Source: Caldilineaceae bacterium (GTDB taxonomy: Bacteria > Chloroflexota > Anaerolineae > Caldilineales > Caldilineaceae). Taken from it: a DNA stretch of 64,000 bases. Under the pieces are notes generated by a model, which was not told where the DNA came from, did no database searches, and was given only the letters and a program-made list of their open reading frames with translations. This document shows positions 18,648 to 27,000 of this stretch, in pieces (within the stretch, counting starts at the first letter, position 1; each line of letters opens with the position of its first letter). The stretch lies in the NCBI GenBank assembly GCA_011523365.1, contig WTGY01000153.1:1-64000 (forward strand), given 5' to 3'. The position numbers and the translations under genes were made by a program.

Positions 18648-19712
18648 CTAGACCATCGCCCTGGGATAAGCCGGACCCTCCGTCCTGGCCGCCTCGTAGG
18701 TGGCCATCGCCACTTGGATCGTCTTCTTGGCGAACTCGGCGTCGAGGTCGGGCTGTCTATCCTCGATGATGCTGTCGATGAAGTCGCTGGCAGCTCCGTT
18801 GAACCCCTCGATAAAGTCCGAGGGAACCTCGATGCCTTCCGTCTCGGTCCCTTTTATCAGCAGGACCGGGGCAAAATCCAGCAGCTCACCAGCAGACCGC
18901 GTCACGTGGATGGAGCCCTTGGAGCCGTGTATCTCCATGTAGCCGTCGCCCCCGAAGTACTTGGTGCGGACCGTCATGTGCGGCGCGTAGACGTAGTCGC
19001 ACATCCCCAAACAGTCCATTCCTTCGAACTTCCAGATGAGCGCCGTCGGCATCTCCATGAAGTGCTCCTGGGTCTTGCCGACAATCCCGAAGACCTTCTC
19101 GATATCTCCGACCCACTTCATGGCGGTCGCGAATTTGTGCACACCGTCTTCATACACGATGCCCAAGGGGCTCAGCGTGGGATCGTTGCGCCAGACGAAC
19201 GCCTCAGGGTCTGTGTCGACCACGCTCCCCTCGGCCTGTCCACCGATTACGGCGTGAAACCGGACCAGGGACGGCTCGCCTATGGCTCCGGCGTCGAGTA
19301 GCTCCTTGGCCTTGAGGATGGGTGGGTAATAGATGCAGTTCTCGGTCATCCGGAACTTCGTCTTGGCCCTCCTGGCCGCCGCCACCATAACGTCCGCCTC
19401 CGCGACCGACGTGCACATCGGCTTCTGGCAGGACACGTGCTTGCCGGCGTCCAGACCGTCGACCGTCATGGTCGCGTGGTGTTGTGGTGGCGTCAGAAGC
19501 TCGACGGCATCGACATTGGGGTCGTTGAGGACTTGCTCGTAGTCCGTGTAGATCCTTGGCGAGATGCCCCACTGCTTCGCCCGAGCTTCGGCCCGGCCGG
19601 GGGTAATATCGCACAGCGCGATGACCTCGCAGTTAGGGTGCTGGAGGTAACCGGGGACGTTGAGCTGCGAGATGTTTCCGCACCCGACGATCGCGATTCT
19701 CACCTTGTCCAT
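18648..19712 (-). CDS. Gfo/Idh/MocA family oxidoreductase, tandem copy 1
   Basis: An NAD(P)-dependent dehydrogenase of the sugar/cyclitol type. The N-terminal Rossmann motif is VRIAIVGCGNISQLN, and the MocA-family signature AGKHVSCQKPMCTSVAEAD carries the usual EKP-like Lys, here QKP. The C-terminal alpha/beta domain contains YGGDGY-like FGGDGYMEIHGSKGSIHV. At 354 residues it has family length. The start is ATG at 19712 after AAAGGTAGG. It is identical to the next copy and lies 3' of an M81 and a TPP enzyme gene on the same strand. Substrate unknown; inositol- or sugar-like substrates are usual for the family. Confidence 0.88.
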   Translation of the reverse strand: MDKVRIAIVGCGNISQLNVPGYLQHPNCEVIALCDITPGRAEARAKQWGISPRIYTDYEQVLNDPNVDAVELLTPPQHHATMTVDGLDAGKHVSCQKPMCTSVAEADVMVAAARRAKTKFRMTENCIYYPPILKAKELLDAGAIGEPSLVRFHAVIGGQAEGSVVDTDPEAFVWRNDPTLSPLGIVYEDGVHKFATAMKWVGDIEKVFGIVGKTQEHFMEMPTALIWKFEGMDCLGMCDYVYAPHMTVRTKYFGGDGYMEIHGSKGSIHVTRSAGELLDFAPVLLIKGTETEGIEVPSDFIEGFNGAASDFIDSIIEDRQPDLDAEFAKKTIQVAMATYEAARTEGPAYPRAMV

Positions 19713-19757
19713 GGCGCCTACCTTTCTATCTAGCCGGTACTTCCCAGCCGGCGACCT

Positions 19758-20822
19758 CTAGACCATCGCCCTGGGATAAGCCGGACCCTCCGTCCTGGCC
19801 GCCTCGTAGGTGGCCATCGCCACTTGGATCGTCTTCTTGGCGAACTCGGCGTCGAGGTCGGGCTGTCTATCCTCGATGATGCTGTCGATGAAGTCGCTGG
19901 CAGCTCCGTTGAACCCCTCGATAAAGTCCGAGGGAACCTCGATGCCTTCCGTCTCGGTCCCTTTTATCAGCAGGACCGGGGCAAAATCCAGCAGCTCACC
20001 AGCAGACCGCGTCACGTGGATGGAGCCCTTGGAGCCGTGTATCTCCATGTAGCCGTCGCCCCCGAAGTACTTGGTGCGGACCGTCATGTGCGGCGCGTAG
20101 ACGTAGTCGCACATCCCCAAACAGTCCATTCCTTCGAACTTCCAGATGAGCGCCGTCGGCATCTCCATGAAGTGCTCCTGGGTCTTGCCGACAATCCCGA
20201 AGACCTTCTCGATATCTCCGACCCACTTCATGGCGGTCGCGAATTTGTGCACACCGTCTTCATACACGATGCCCAAGGGGCTCAGCGTGGGATCGTTGCG
20301 CCAGACGAACGCCTCAGGGTCTGTGTCGACCACGCTCCCCTCGGCCTGTCCACCGATTACGGCGTGAAACCGGACCAGGGACGGCTCGCCTATGGCTCCG
20401 GCGTCGAGTAGCTCCTTGGCCTTGAGGATGGGTGGGTAATAGATGCAGTTCTCGGTCATCCGGAACTTCGTCTTGGCCCTCCTGGCCGCCGCCACCATAA
20501 CGTCCGCCTCCGCGACCGACGTGCACATCGGCTTCTGGCAGGACACGTGCTTGCCGGCGTCCAGACCGTCGACCGTCATGGTCGCGTGGTGTTGTGGTGG
20601 CGTCAGAAGCTCGACGGCATCGACATTGGGGTCGTTGAGGACTTGCTCGTAGTCCGTGTAGATCCTTGGCGAGATGCCCCACTGCTTCGCCCGAGCTTCG
20701 GCCCGGCCGGGGGTAATATCGCACAGCGCGATGACCTCGCAGTTAGGGTGCTGGAGGTAACCGGGGACGTTGAGCTGCGAGATGTTTCCGCACCCGACGA
20801 TCGCGATTCTCACCTTGTCCAT
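19758..20822 (-). CDS. Gfo/Idh/MocA family oxidoreductase, tandem copy 2
   Basis: The protein is identical to the copy at 18648-19712 over all 354 residues, with the same start and upstream AAAGGTAGG. By orientation this copy is nearer the promoter, and 45 bp separate the two genes. With identical sequence there is no sign that the copies have diverged in function; a gene-dosage effect or an assembly duplicate are the simple explanations. Confidence 0.85.
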   Translation of the reverse strand: MDKVRIAIVGCGNISQLNVPGYLQHPNCEVIALCDITPGRAEARAKQWGISPRIYTDYEQVLNDPNVDAVELLTPPQHHATMTVDGLDAGKHVSCQKPMCTSVAEADVMVAAARRAKTKFRMTENCIYYPPILKAKELLDAGAIGEPSLVRFHAVIGGQAEGSVVDTDPEAFVWRNDPTLSPLGIVYEDGVHKFATAMKWVGDIEKVFGIVGKTQEHFMEMPTALIWKFEGMDCLGMCDYVYAPHMTVRTKYFGGDGYMEIHGSKGSIHVTRSAGELLDFAPVLLIKGTETEGIEVPSDFIEGFNGAASDFIDSIIEDRQPDLDAEFAKKTIQVAMATYEAARTEGPAYPRAMV

Positions 20823-20888
20823 GGCGCCTACCTTTCTGTCTAGCCGGTACTTCCCAGGTTTAGTTGACTTTCCTGAATATGCGCCCTC

Positions 20889-20915
20889 AACGGGTCGGAA
20901 CGTCCGCAGATCATC
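20889..20915 (+). repeat. 27-bp direct repeat, left copy
   Basis: It begins AACGGGTCGGAACGTCCGCA and matches 25207-25233 with two mismatches in the same orientation. The two copies bracket the LLM, TPP enzyme and M81 genes. Confidence 0.6.
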
Positions 20916-20955
20916 GGGCTAAAATGTCCCCGACGAACGGATAAGGCAATGGGCA

Positions 20956-22428
20956 CTACGGCTGAGAGAATGGGTCCTCGACCAGGGGCCATATGTTGCG
21001 ATCAATATGCTTAAAGGGGAACTTGGTCAGGTCGGGGTTTATCGCTCCGGGCGTTGCCAGGTAGAGCACCTCAGCGGCTAGCGGGGCAAAGGCTGCATAG
21101 AAGTGCTGGCTCCCCTTGACCACCAGGATGTGCTTCTGCCGCGGGTCGATCCCCACCGTGCTGAAGCATTCCGGGCTAAAGACCTGCTCGCGGATCGAGT
21201 TGAGAACGATGTCGATGCCCTTGACGTGTACGGCTACCGTATCGCCCAACCGCACTGTCGCTCTGCCATCCTCAGGACCGAAAGACTGGGTGGCGTTGGG
21301 CTTCACCCCAGTCACCTTGACGCTTAGGTCTAGCGGGTCACCGGACATCGGCCCCGTCTTCCCGCCGATCCGCAGATCGAGTTGCGCGCCCACCCCGGCC
21401 TCCATGGCTAGCGACACCGCAACCGGGTCCCATATGCAGGCCAGCGCTGCCTCCCCGATGCCGCGCTCCAACAGGGCCTTCAAGACGAAGGTGGAGTCAC
21501 TGGGTGCGCCGCCACCGGCATTGTCCGCAGTATCGGCCATCACGACTGGAGAACGATCGATCTCCAACGCTCGATTCAACCCCTCGTCGATGCTCAGAAA
21601 GTTGGGACGCAGTGCTTCGCGCATCTCAAAAAGCTCACGTCCCAGTTCTTGGGCCAGGCGCTCCCCGTACTCGGGACGGCCGTCGGTAACGACCAGGATC
21701 TTGGTACCCATGTCCGGCACGTCGCCCCAGGGGAAACCGTGCGCCACTGAGATCGACAGCACCCCATCCCTCCCCTCCAACCCCTTGATCCGGTCCACGT
21801 AGCTCCGCATGGGCTCCCTGGTCGTGTGGTAGATGCCAATCATGCGGCAGTCAAACTCAGATATCGCAGGCCTGATCTTGCCCTCGGCGGCGCTGGCGAT
21901 AATATCGAACAACTCCTCGGCACACTCGGCAGCGTCGATGTGCGGGTATTCTTTGAAAGTGATTAGCGCCGTGGCGTTGTTCACCATCTCTTGCGACAGG
22001 TGGCAATGCGGGTCCAACGCCACGCCAATCGGCACGCCCGGTCCGACAATCTCCCGGACCTGTGCTATCACGTCCCCTTCGCAGTCGTCGTAACCATCAG
22101 CGACCATGGCGCCATGCAGGTTGAGCAGTACCATATCCACCGGCAGCGCGGCGCGCAGATCATCCAGGATCTCGTCCCGGAACGATTCATACACCGCACG
22201 TACGGTCAGGCCCGCGGGCTGGGCGAAAGTGGCGAGACTCTCTGCGACTGACCAGCCACGTTGTTGGGCCCGCTCTCGAGCAATCGCCAATGGTCGGGAA
22301 TATACGGACGGCTCATCTCCGTGATCCCCGCCTCGCACCAGAAACGTCTCGGCGAAATTGGCATGGCCGGTGGGAATAGGCGAGAAAGTGTTGGTTTCGG
22401 TTCCTAGAAAGGTGGTAAACAGTTTCAC
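20956..22428 (-). CDS. M81 family metallopeptidase (MlrC-like), paralogue 1
   Basis: The N-terminal DUF1485 part (KLFTTFLGTETNTFSP..., LNLHGAMVADGYDDCEGDV, LDPHCHLSQEMVNN) and the C-terminal MlrC part (DTADNAGGGAPSDST..., LDLRIGGKTGPMSGDP) are both present. MlrC (microcystinase C) finishes microcystin breakdown in sphingomonads, but most homologues have unknown substrates, so only an amide or peptide hydrolase role is inferred. The GTG at 22428 is chosen because AAAGGAGG lies 9 nt upstream; the frame to 22455 starts before that site. It follows the TPP enzyme gene by 30 bp. Two further paralogues lie in this window. Confidence 0.85.
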   Translation of the reverse strand: MKLFTTFLGTETNTFSPIPTGHANFAETFLVRGGDHGDEPSVYSRPLAIARERAQQRGWSVAESLATFAQPAGLTVRAVYESFRDEILDDLRAALPVDMVLLNLHGAMVADGYDDCEGDVIAQVREIVGPGVPIGVALDPHCHLSQEMVNNATALITFKEYPHIDAAECAEELFDIIASAAEGKIRPAISEFDCRMIGIYHTTREPMRSYVDRIKGLEGRDGVLSISVAHGFPWGDVPDMGTKILVVTDGRPEYGERLAQELGRELFEMREALRPNFLSIDEGLNRALEIDRSPVVMADTADNAGGGAPSDSTFVLKALLERGIGEAALACIWDPVAVSLAMEAGVGAQLDLRIGGKTGPMSGDPLDLSVKVTGVKPNATQSFGPEDGRATVRLGDTVAVHVKGIDIVLNSIREQVFSPECFSTVGIDPRQKHILVVKGSQHFYAAFAPLAAEVLYLATPGAINPDLTKFPFKHIDRNIWPLVEDPFSQP

Positions 22429-22458
22429 GACCCGTCGCCTCCTTTCAACATTCAATCT

Positions 22459-24132
22459 TCACCCCGGCACCCACGCTCGCGGCGCAATGCCGTCGATATG
22501 CGTTTTGACATCGACCACCGCCGGTTTGCACGCTGCAAATGCCTGATCGAGCGCACCCGAAAGTTCGCTCGGCTTGTTTACCGTAATGCCGAAACAGCCC
22601 ATTGATTCGGCCACGTCGGCAAAATGGGTGTCTGGGAAGAGCCACAGTTTATCCGAGCCGGGGGATCGACCGCCGTAGACCCGCTCCATGCCGTGCTTTT
22701 CCTGGTTCAGCGAGTGGTTGTTGTTGACCACGGTAACCGTGTTGATCCCATTGTTCAGGGCGGTATCCAATTCCGAAAGATGATACCAGATGCCGCCATC
22801 GCCGGTGAAACAGAGCACAGGTCGGTCGGGTTGGGCACATTTGGCGCCCATCGCCGCCGGCAGAGCCCAACCTAGCGAACCCGCGCAGCGAATGTAGCTC
22901 TGGTCGGGATGTTCCAGATCGATCATGGTGCCGGTCCAGATGCCTGCATGGCCCGTGTCGGAAACGAGAATGACGTCGGAGGGCAGATAGTCGGTCAGTT
23001 CCTTGCAGAGGCGTTCTGGCCGCATCGGCTCGACCTCCGAGTTTGCCAGGTCGCGAACGCTCTCTTTCCAGCTCTGGACCAGCTCTCGTACCCTACTGGT
23101 CCACTCTGTACGCGCCGGGACGGTTTCGGCCTGCACAAGCATCTTACGCAGAGTGTTTCTGACGTCGCCGTGCAGGCCCACCTGGATTGGGTAGTTGCGA
23201 CCCAGTTCCTCCGGGTTGATATCGAGCTGGATGATGGGCGTGCCTCGAGGCGGAATCTGGTATTCGTAGGTCACCTGACCGCCGGTGTGGCTGCCGACAA
23301 AAAAGACCAGATCGGCCTCGCACAGGACTTGGTTAGCGCAAGCGCGGGAGTACAAACCAGGGACGCCCACCGCCAGCGGGTGGTCAGCGGGAAACATAGC
23401 TTTGGCATTCAGCGAGGTGGCTACCGGAATAGAAAGCTTCTCGGCCAAGGCAAGTAGCTCTGCCTTGGCGCCCGACGCGGTCACACCACCGCCGGCCACG
23501 ATGACAGGCCGTTTGGCCCGGTTGAGCAGTTGCAGCGCGGCAGTCACTTTTTCCAGTTCGGCTTCAGGTCGGAACGGGGGTACCTGGGTAAAGGTTTCTT
23601 CAATGATGACCTCTACGTCGACTTCCTGATCGACGACCGCTTGCCCGGCATGCCCCTCCAGATCCAGGTGAACCGGTCCAGGTGTGCCCGAAGTGGATGA
23701 GCGGAAGGCCTGACGCAAATAGATGGGCAGTTGATCGGGACTAGTGACCAAGGCACTGTATTTAGTGACGGCCGAAAACGGATTCACGTGATCGACTTCC
23801 TGATAGGCGTGACGCTGTTGGTTGCTCTGGAACACCCTTCCGGTCAGGGCAATGACGGGCGAACAAGCCAGGTAGGCATCCTGCAGCCCTGCCGCCAGAT
23901 TAACCGCACCCACCGACTGGGCCATACAGAGGCTGGGTCCGCGCTTCACGCGGGCGTAGGCATCGGCCATATACGCGGCCGCCTTCTCGCCATGGGTCTG
24001 GATCCGCTTAATTCCCAGCTTTTCCATTTCCATCAAGGCTCTGGCAGCGATATTGGTCACAAAAAAGACGTGCTTAATCCCGTATCCGTCGATTGTTTCA
24101 GCAATGTATCGAGCTCCGGTCATTCTAGTCAT
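22459..24132 (-). CDS. Thiamine-diphosphate-dependent enzyme (acetolactate synthase superfamily)
   Basis: The three-domain ThDP fold is complete at 557 residues. The N-terminal pyrimidine domain holds the catalytic Glu in THGEKAAAYMADAYAR. The central domain contains RPVIVAGGGVTASGAK. The C-terminal PP domain has GDGGIWYHLSELDTALNNGI followed by VVNNNHSLNQEK. It could be a decarboxylase, carboligase or acyltransferase; the subfamily cannot be settled here. The ATG at 24132 follows AAAGAGGAAAA. It is upstream of and probably co-transcribed with the M81 gene and the two Gfo/Idh genes, and may act on a 2-oxo or diketo intermediate from the dehydrogenases. Confidence 0.85.
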   Translation of the reverse strand: MTRMTGARYIAETIDGYGIKHVFFVTNIAARALMEMEKLGIKRIQTHGEKAAAYMADAYARVKRGPSLCMAQSVGAVNLAAGLQDAYLACSPVIALTGRVFQSNQQRHAYQEVDHVNPFSAVTKYSALVTSPDQLPIYLRQAFRSSTSGTPGPVHLDLEGHAGQAVVDQEVDVEVIIEETFTQVPPFRPEAELEKVTAALQLLNRAKRPVIVAGGGVTASGAKAELLALAEKLSIPVATSLNAKAMFPADHPLAVGVPGLYSRACANQVLCEADLVFFVGSHTGGQVTYEYQIPPRGTPIIQLDINPEELGRNYPIQVGLHGDVRNTLRKMLVQAETVPARTEWTSRVRELVQSWKESVRDLANSEVEPMRPERLCKELTDYLPSDVILVSDTGHAGIWTGTMIDLEHPDQSYIRCAGSLGWALPAAMGAKCAQPDRPVLCFTGDGGIWYHLSELDTALNNGINTVTVVNNNHSLNQEKHGMERVYGGRSPGSDKLWLFPDTHFADVAESMGCFGITVNKPSELSGALDQAFAACKPAVVDVKTHIDGIAPRAWVPG

Positions 24133-24224
24133 TTTTCCTCTTTGTCAAAGAGAGCTGGGGACGGATCCTGTTGCACAACTATATCCCTGTTGCGGCAAAA
24201 CGCGCCCTGGACTGATCAACTGGG

Positions 24225-25187
24225 TTAGCTGAACCTCGGTATGACCTCCTCGGCAAATAGCATGGCGCTGTCTGTCCTGGGGAAATCCGCAAATTGTAGG
24301 ATAATGTGCTGGACGCCAAGATCCGCGAAGTCTTTCAGTTGCGCACTCACCTCATCCGGGGTACCCACAACCGAACCCCAGCCTATCGGGTAACCGAAAC
24401 CGGGATCGTAGTGCAAGCTTGCTTCCGCGATTTGCTGAGCCTCCTCGCTTGTCGGAGCCACCGCAACGCAGGCCGACGCCCACGTCTTGACTATGGAGTC
24501 ATAGTCGCGTCCCACGGCCTCACAGTGCCCGCGCAGTAGGTCCAGCCGTTCACTGTAGCCTTCCAGCGGGCTGTGCCAGTTCCACCAATCGGCGTATTGC
24601 GCCGCATAGCGTAGCGTCAGTTTTGGGCCGCCCCCGCCGATGCACAGGGGGATAGGCGGGTCCGGTTTGGGTTCGCAGATCGCGTCTTGCACGTGGTAAA
24701 AGCGCCCTTGAAAAGTGGTACTTGGCTGGGTCCACATCATACGGAGGATCTGGGCTGCCTCCCCCATCCGATGAATACGCGTTGCATCGGATGGAAAGTC
24801 ATAGCCGTAGGCGAGGTGTTCGTCTTCTACCCCCCCTGCGCCAAGACCTAGGATGAATCGCCCACCCGCAAGCGTTTGCAACGTAGCCGCCATCTTGGCC
24901 AGCAAAGCGGGCTGGCGAAACGACTGGTTCACTACCATACTGCCAAAGAGCAACTCAGGGTATTTGCCCGCCAGGTGGGCTAGCATTGTCCAACACTCCA
25001 GGAGATCCCTCATTGGATCCAGCGCCTCATGCCATGCCACAAAAAAATGGTCGCCCACCCAGGCTGATGCAAATCGCCCATGGATGGCGTCCAGATATGT
25101 GTATATCTGATCTCTGAAAATGCCCCCACGGCTTCCATCGAGTGGAAAAGTCGGGACCCTCCAGCCAAATTTGACGCTACCCTTCAT
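24225..25187 (-). CDS. LLM class flavin-dependent oxidoreductase
   Basis: A luciferase-like monooxygenase (F420- or FMN-dependent TIM barrel). Diagnostic stretches are GRFASAWVGDHFFVAWHE, GRFILGLGAGGVEDEHLAYG and PIPLCIGGGGPKLTLRYAAQYAD. The ATG at 25187 is chosen because AGGAGG lies 7 nt upstream; the frame upstream to 25232 runs into the 27-bp repeat. It yields 320 residues, the normal size. It lies 5' of the TPP enzyme gene with a 92-bp gap. Substrate unknown; Chloroflexota often carry many such genes. Confidence 0.87.
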   Translation of the reverse strand: MKGSVKFGWRVPTFPLDGSRGGIFRDQIYTYLDAIHGRFASAWVGDHFFVAWHEALDPMRDLLECWTMLAHLAGKYPELLFGSMVVNQSFRQPALLAKMAATLQTLAGGRFILGLGAGGVEDEHLAYGYDFPSDATRIHRMGEAAQILRMMWTQPSTTFQGRFYHVQDAICEPKPDPPIPLCIGGGGPKLTLRYAAQYADWWNWHSPLEGYSERLDLLRGHCEAVGRDYDSIVKTWASACVAVAPTSEEAQQIAEASLHYDPGFGYPIGWGSVVGTPDEVSAQLKDFADLGVQHIILQFADFPRTDSAMLFAEEVIPRFS

Positions 25188-25206
25188 CTCTGCACCTCCT
25201 GTCAAG

Positions 25207-25233
25207 AACGGGTCAGAATGTCCGCAGATCATC
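25207..25233 (+). repeat. 27-bp direct repeat, right copy
   Basis: It begins AACGGGTCAGAATGTCCGCA; see the left copy at 20889. It sits just upstream of the LLM ribosome binding site. Confidence 0.6.
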
Positions 25234-25559
25234 TCCCTTGGATTAGGACTTCATCCCCTGGCCAATTGTGATTAGGTAATGGTCAGCCGGAGGGCGCGAG
25301 GCTTAAGCCGCCGCGCTTCTGAAGCCGTCGCGCTGCAAGGGCGACGGACGCGCCGGTGGTAAGACAACGGACAAGCGCCCTGAAAACGGCCCGAAACTGT
25401 TGATCTTCCAGCCCGAACGGGCTTTGTTCTCTCAGCACGGCGGCTTCAGCCCCGTGCTGCCCGCTGGGACTCTATTACCGAAAAAATTGTTTAAAGGAAA
25501 CTACTAAGGCATTGAATATCTAGTGCCCAAGCGCTCTTGGATGTAGTAGAGTAAGAGAT
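25234..25559. other. Intergenic region with two hairpins
   Basis: No gene seen. AGCCCG-AA-CGGGCT (25409-25422) and CAGCACGG...CCGTGCTG (25435-25461) are inverted repeats. Neither is followed by a U-tract on either strand, so they look like repeat debris or structured RNA rather than clear terminators. Confidence 0.45.
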
Positions 25560-25740
25560 AAGAGCGAGCACATACAGTTTGACCGAGAGCAACTAAAGCG
25601 ACTAGACCAAGAAAGCCTGGTTGAGCTGATTCTGGTTATACAGCAGCAGATGGCGACACAACCGGCGTTGATCCTGCATCTGCTGGATCAACTGGCGAAA
25701 GACAGTCACAACAGCGGCAAGCCTCCTAAAGTTCATAAGC
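25560..25740 (+). pseudogene. N-terminal remnant of an IS66-family transposase (TnpC)
   Basis: The frame reads QFDREQLKRLDQESLVELIL, then LLDQLAKDSHNSGKPPK. This is the leader/coiled-coil and 'NS.KPPS' hinge typical of IS66 TnpC proteins. After KPPK the homology stops abruptly and the sequence passes into a GCTTCTCCC-containing repeat end and the antisense of the aldo/keto reductase tail. The zinc finger and DDE domain are missing. Confidence 0.65.
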
Positions 25741-25838
25741 CAAGAGGCCTTCCCAGCTTCTCCCGTAATCCTGATTGCGGTGAACGTCTGGTCGCTGGTG
25801 TACACCCGGCGGCGGCAAGTGCGCTGACCTGCGCTTTT

Positions 25839-26822
25839 CTATACCGCCTGGGGCGCATCGACGTAGGTCGGCACGCCCTCCTCAGCAAAGATGCGGTCGA
25901 TCTCGGCCCGCTCTTCGTCCGTAAGCTTCCAATCGACAGCAGCCGCGTTCTCCTCGAGTTCCGACCGGTTGCGTATGCCGACCAGCGCCACCGACAGCGC
26001 AGGGTGGCCCAGCACCCACGCGATAGCCAGTTGCGCCACGGACCTCCCGGCACGCCCGGCGAGCGTTTTCAATCGCTCGGTACAGCGCAGCTCCTTGAGA
26101 AAGTGCTCCCGCTCAAAAAGCGGCAGATTGAACGCGTCGCCTGCTGAGCGCCAGTCCCCTTCCTCAAACGTCGTATCCGGCGTAAACGCGCCGGTGAGCA
26201 AGCCAAATCCCAGCGTGCCGTAGGCCATAAACCCGATCCCCTGCTCCAGACAGTAGGGCAGCACCTGCGCCTCCATGCGCCGGTCGAACAGGTGATATCC
26301 GACCTGGTTGGTCGCCAGGTGGCCGTGTCGCTCGCACTCTTCCATCATCTCCACTGTAAAGTTGGAGACCCCATAGTGACGGATCTTGCCCGCCGTTTTC
26401 AGCTCTTCCAGCGCGCCCATCGTCTCGGAGAACGGGGTGTCGTGGTCTGGCCAGTGGATCAGCAGCAGGTCTATCCAATCGGTTTTCAGGCGCTGGAGAC
26501 AGCCATCGGTTCTGGCCAGCACCCATTCACGCGTCGAGTCCCGCGCGTGGGTGCCGTCGACTTTGAAGCCCACCTTGGTCACCAGGACGACCTCCTTGCG
26601 CCGCGCGCCCAGCGCGCGGCCCAGGATCTCTTCCGAGTGGTAGGGGCCGTAGACTTCTGCAGTGTCGAACAGCGTGATACCGTTGTCGATCGCGGCGCCG
26701 ACGGCCGCGCTGGCCTCATCTACATCGATGTGGCCGTATTCGGTCGTGCTCATCTCCCACGTGCCGAACCCCAGCGCCGAACTGACCAGATCGGTGTCGC
26801 CAAATCGCCGTTGCTCCATCAT
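25839..26822 (-). CDS. Aldo/keto reductase
   Basis: An NADPH-dependent oxidoreductase with an (alpha/beta)8 barrel. The catalytic tetrad is visible: Asp and Tyr in LFDTAEVYG, Lys in VLVTKVGF, His in LLLIHWPDHD. The cofactor-binding end AQLAIAWVLGHPALSVALVG is intact. The start is the ATGATG at 26822, which gives about 327 residues; the frame to 26906 adds a non-homologous leader. Upstream is a repeat with a 15-bp stem, downstream an IS66 relic. Substrate unknown; such enzymes often reduce sugar or ketone intermediates. Confidence 0.9.
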   Translation of the reverse strand: MMEQRRFGDTDLVSSALGFGTWEMSTTEYGHIDVDEASAAVGAAIDNGITLFDTAEVYGPYHSEEILGRALGARRKEVVLVTKVGFKVDGTHARDSTREWVLARTDGCLQRLKTDWIDLLLIHWPDHDTPFSETMGALEELKTAGKIRHYGVSNFTVEMMEECERHGHLATNQVGYHLFDRRMEAQVLPYCLEQGIGFMAYGTLGFGLLTGAFTPDTTFEEGDWRSAGDAFNLPLFEREHFLKELRCTERLKTLAGRAGRSVAQLAIAWVLGHPALSVALVGIRNRSELEENAAAVDWKLTDEERAEIDRIFAEEGVPTYVDAPQAV

Positions 26823-26873
26823 GTACGTCCTGTTCTTGTGCGTGACAGCGGCGCGTACGCCTCGCGCGCCTTT

Positions 26874-26985
26874 TTGGGAGAAGCCGGCTTGAGCACTGGA
26901 TTGCAAAGTATTCGCCCCTCAGCCCAGGCTGAGGGGCGAATATCCTGGCTAAAGCCCAAGGGGCCTTCCCGGCTTCTTCCCTAAG
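26874..26985. repeat. GAGAAGCCGG-family intergenic repeat with a 15-bp perfect stem
   Basis: The ends read GGGAGAAGCCGGCTTGAG and CCTTCCCGGCTTCTTCCC, roughly inverted. In the middle ATTCGCCCCTCAGCC (26910-26924) pairs perfectly with 26927-26941. It lies downstream of the peptide-type binding protein and may end or protect that transcript. Related copies lie at 32233, 47941 and 52672. Confidence 0.6.
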
Positions 26986-27000
26986 TCGTATCCTTTTGGC

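Larger units (their letters stand above)
18633..20857. repeat. 1,110-bp perfect tandem duplication of a Gfo/Idh gene
   Basis: Units 18633-19747 and 19743-20857 have a period of 1,110 bp and share CCCAG at the junction. The two 1,065-bp genes are identical base for base as far as I can compare. Only two differences appear, both outside the genes: G versus A at 18644/19754, and A versus G at 19728/20838. This is either a very recent duplication through CCCAG microhomology or an assembly artefact. Confidence 0.9.
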
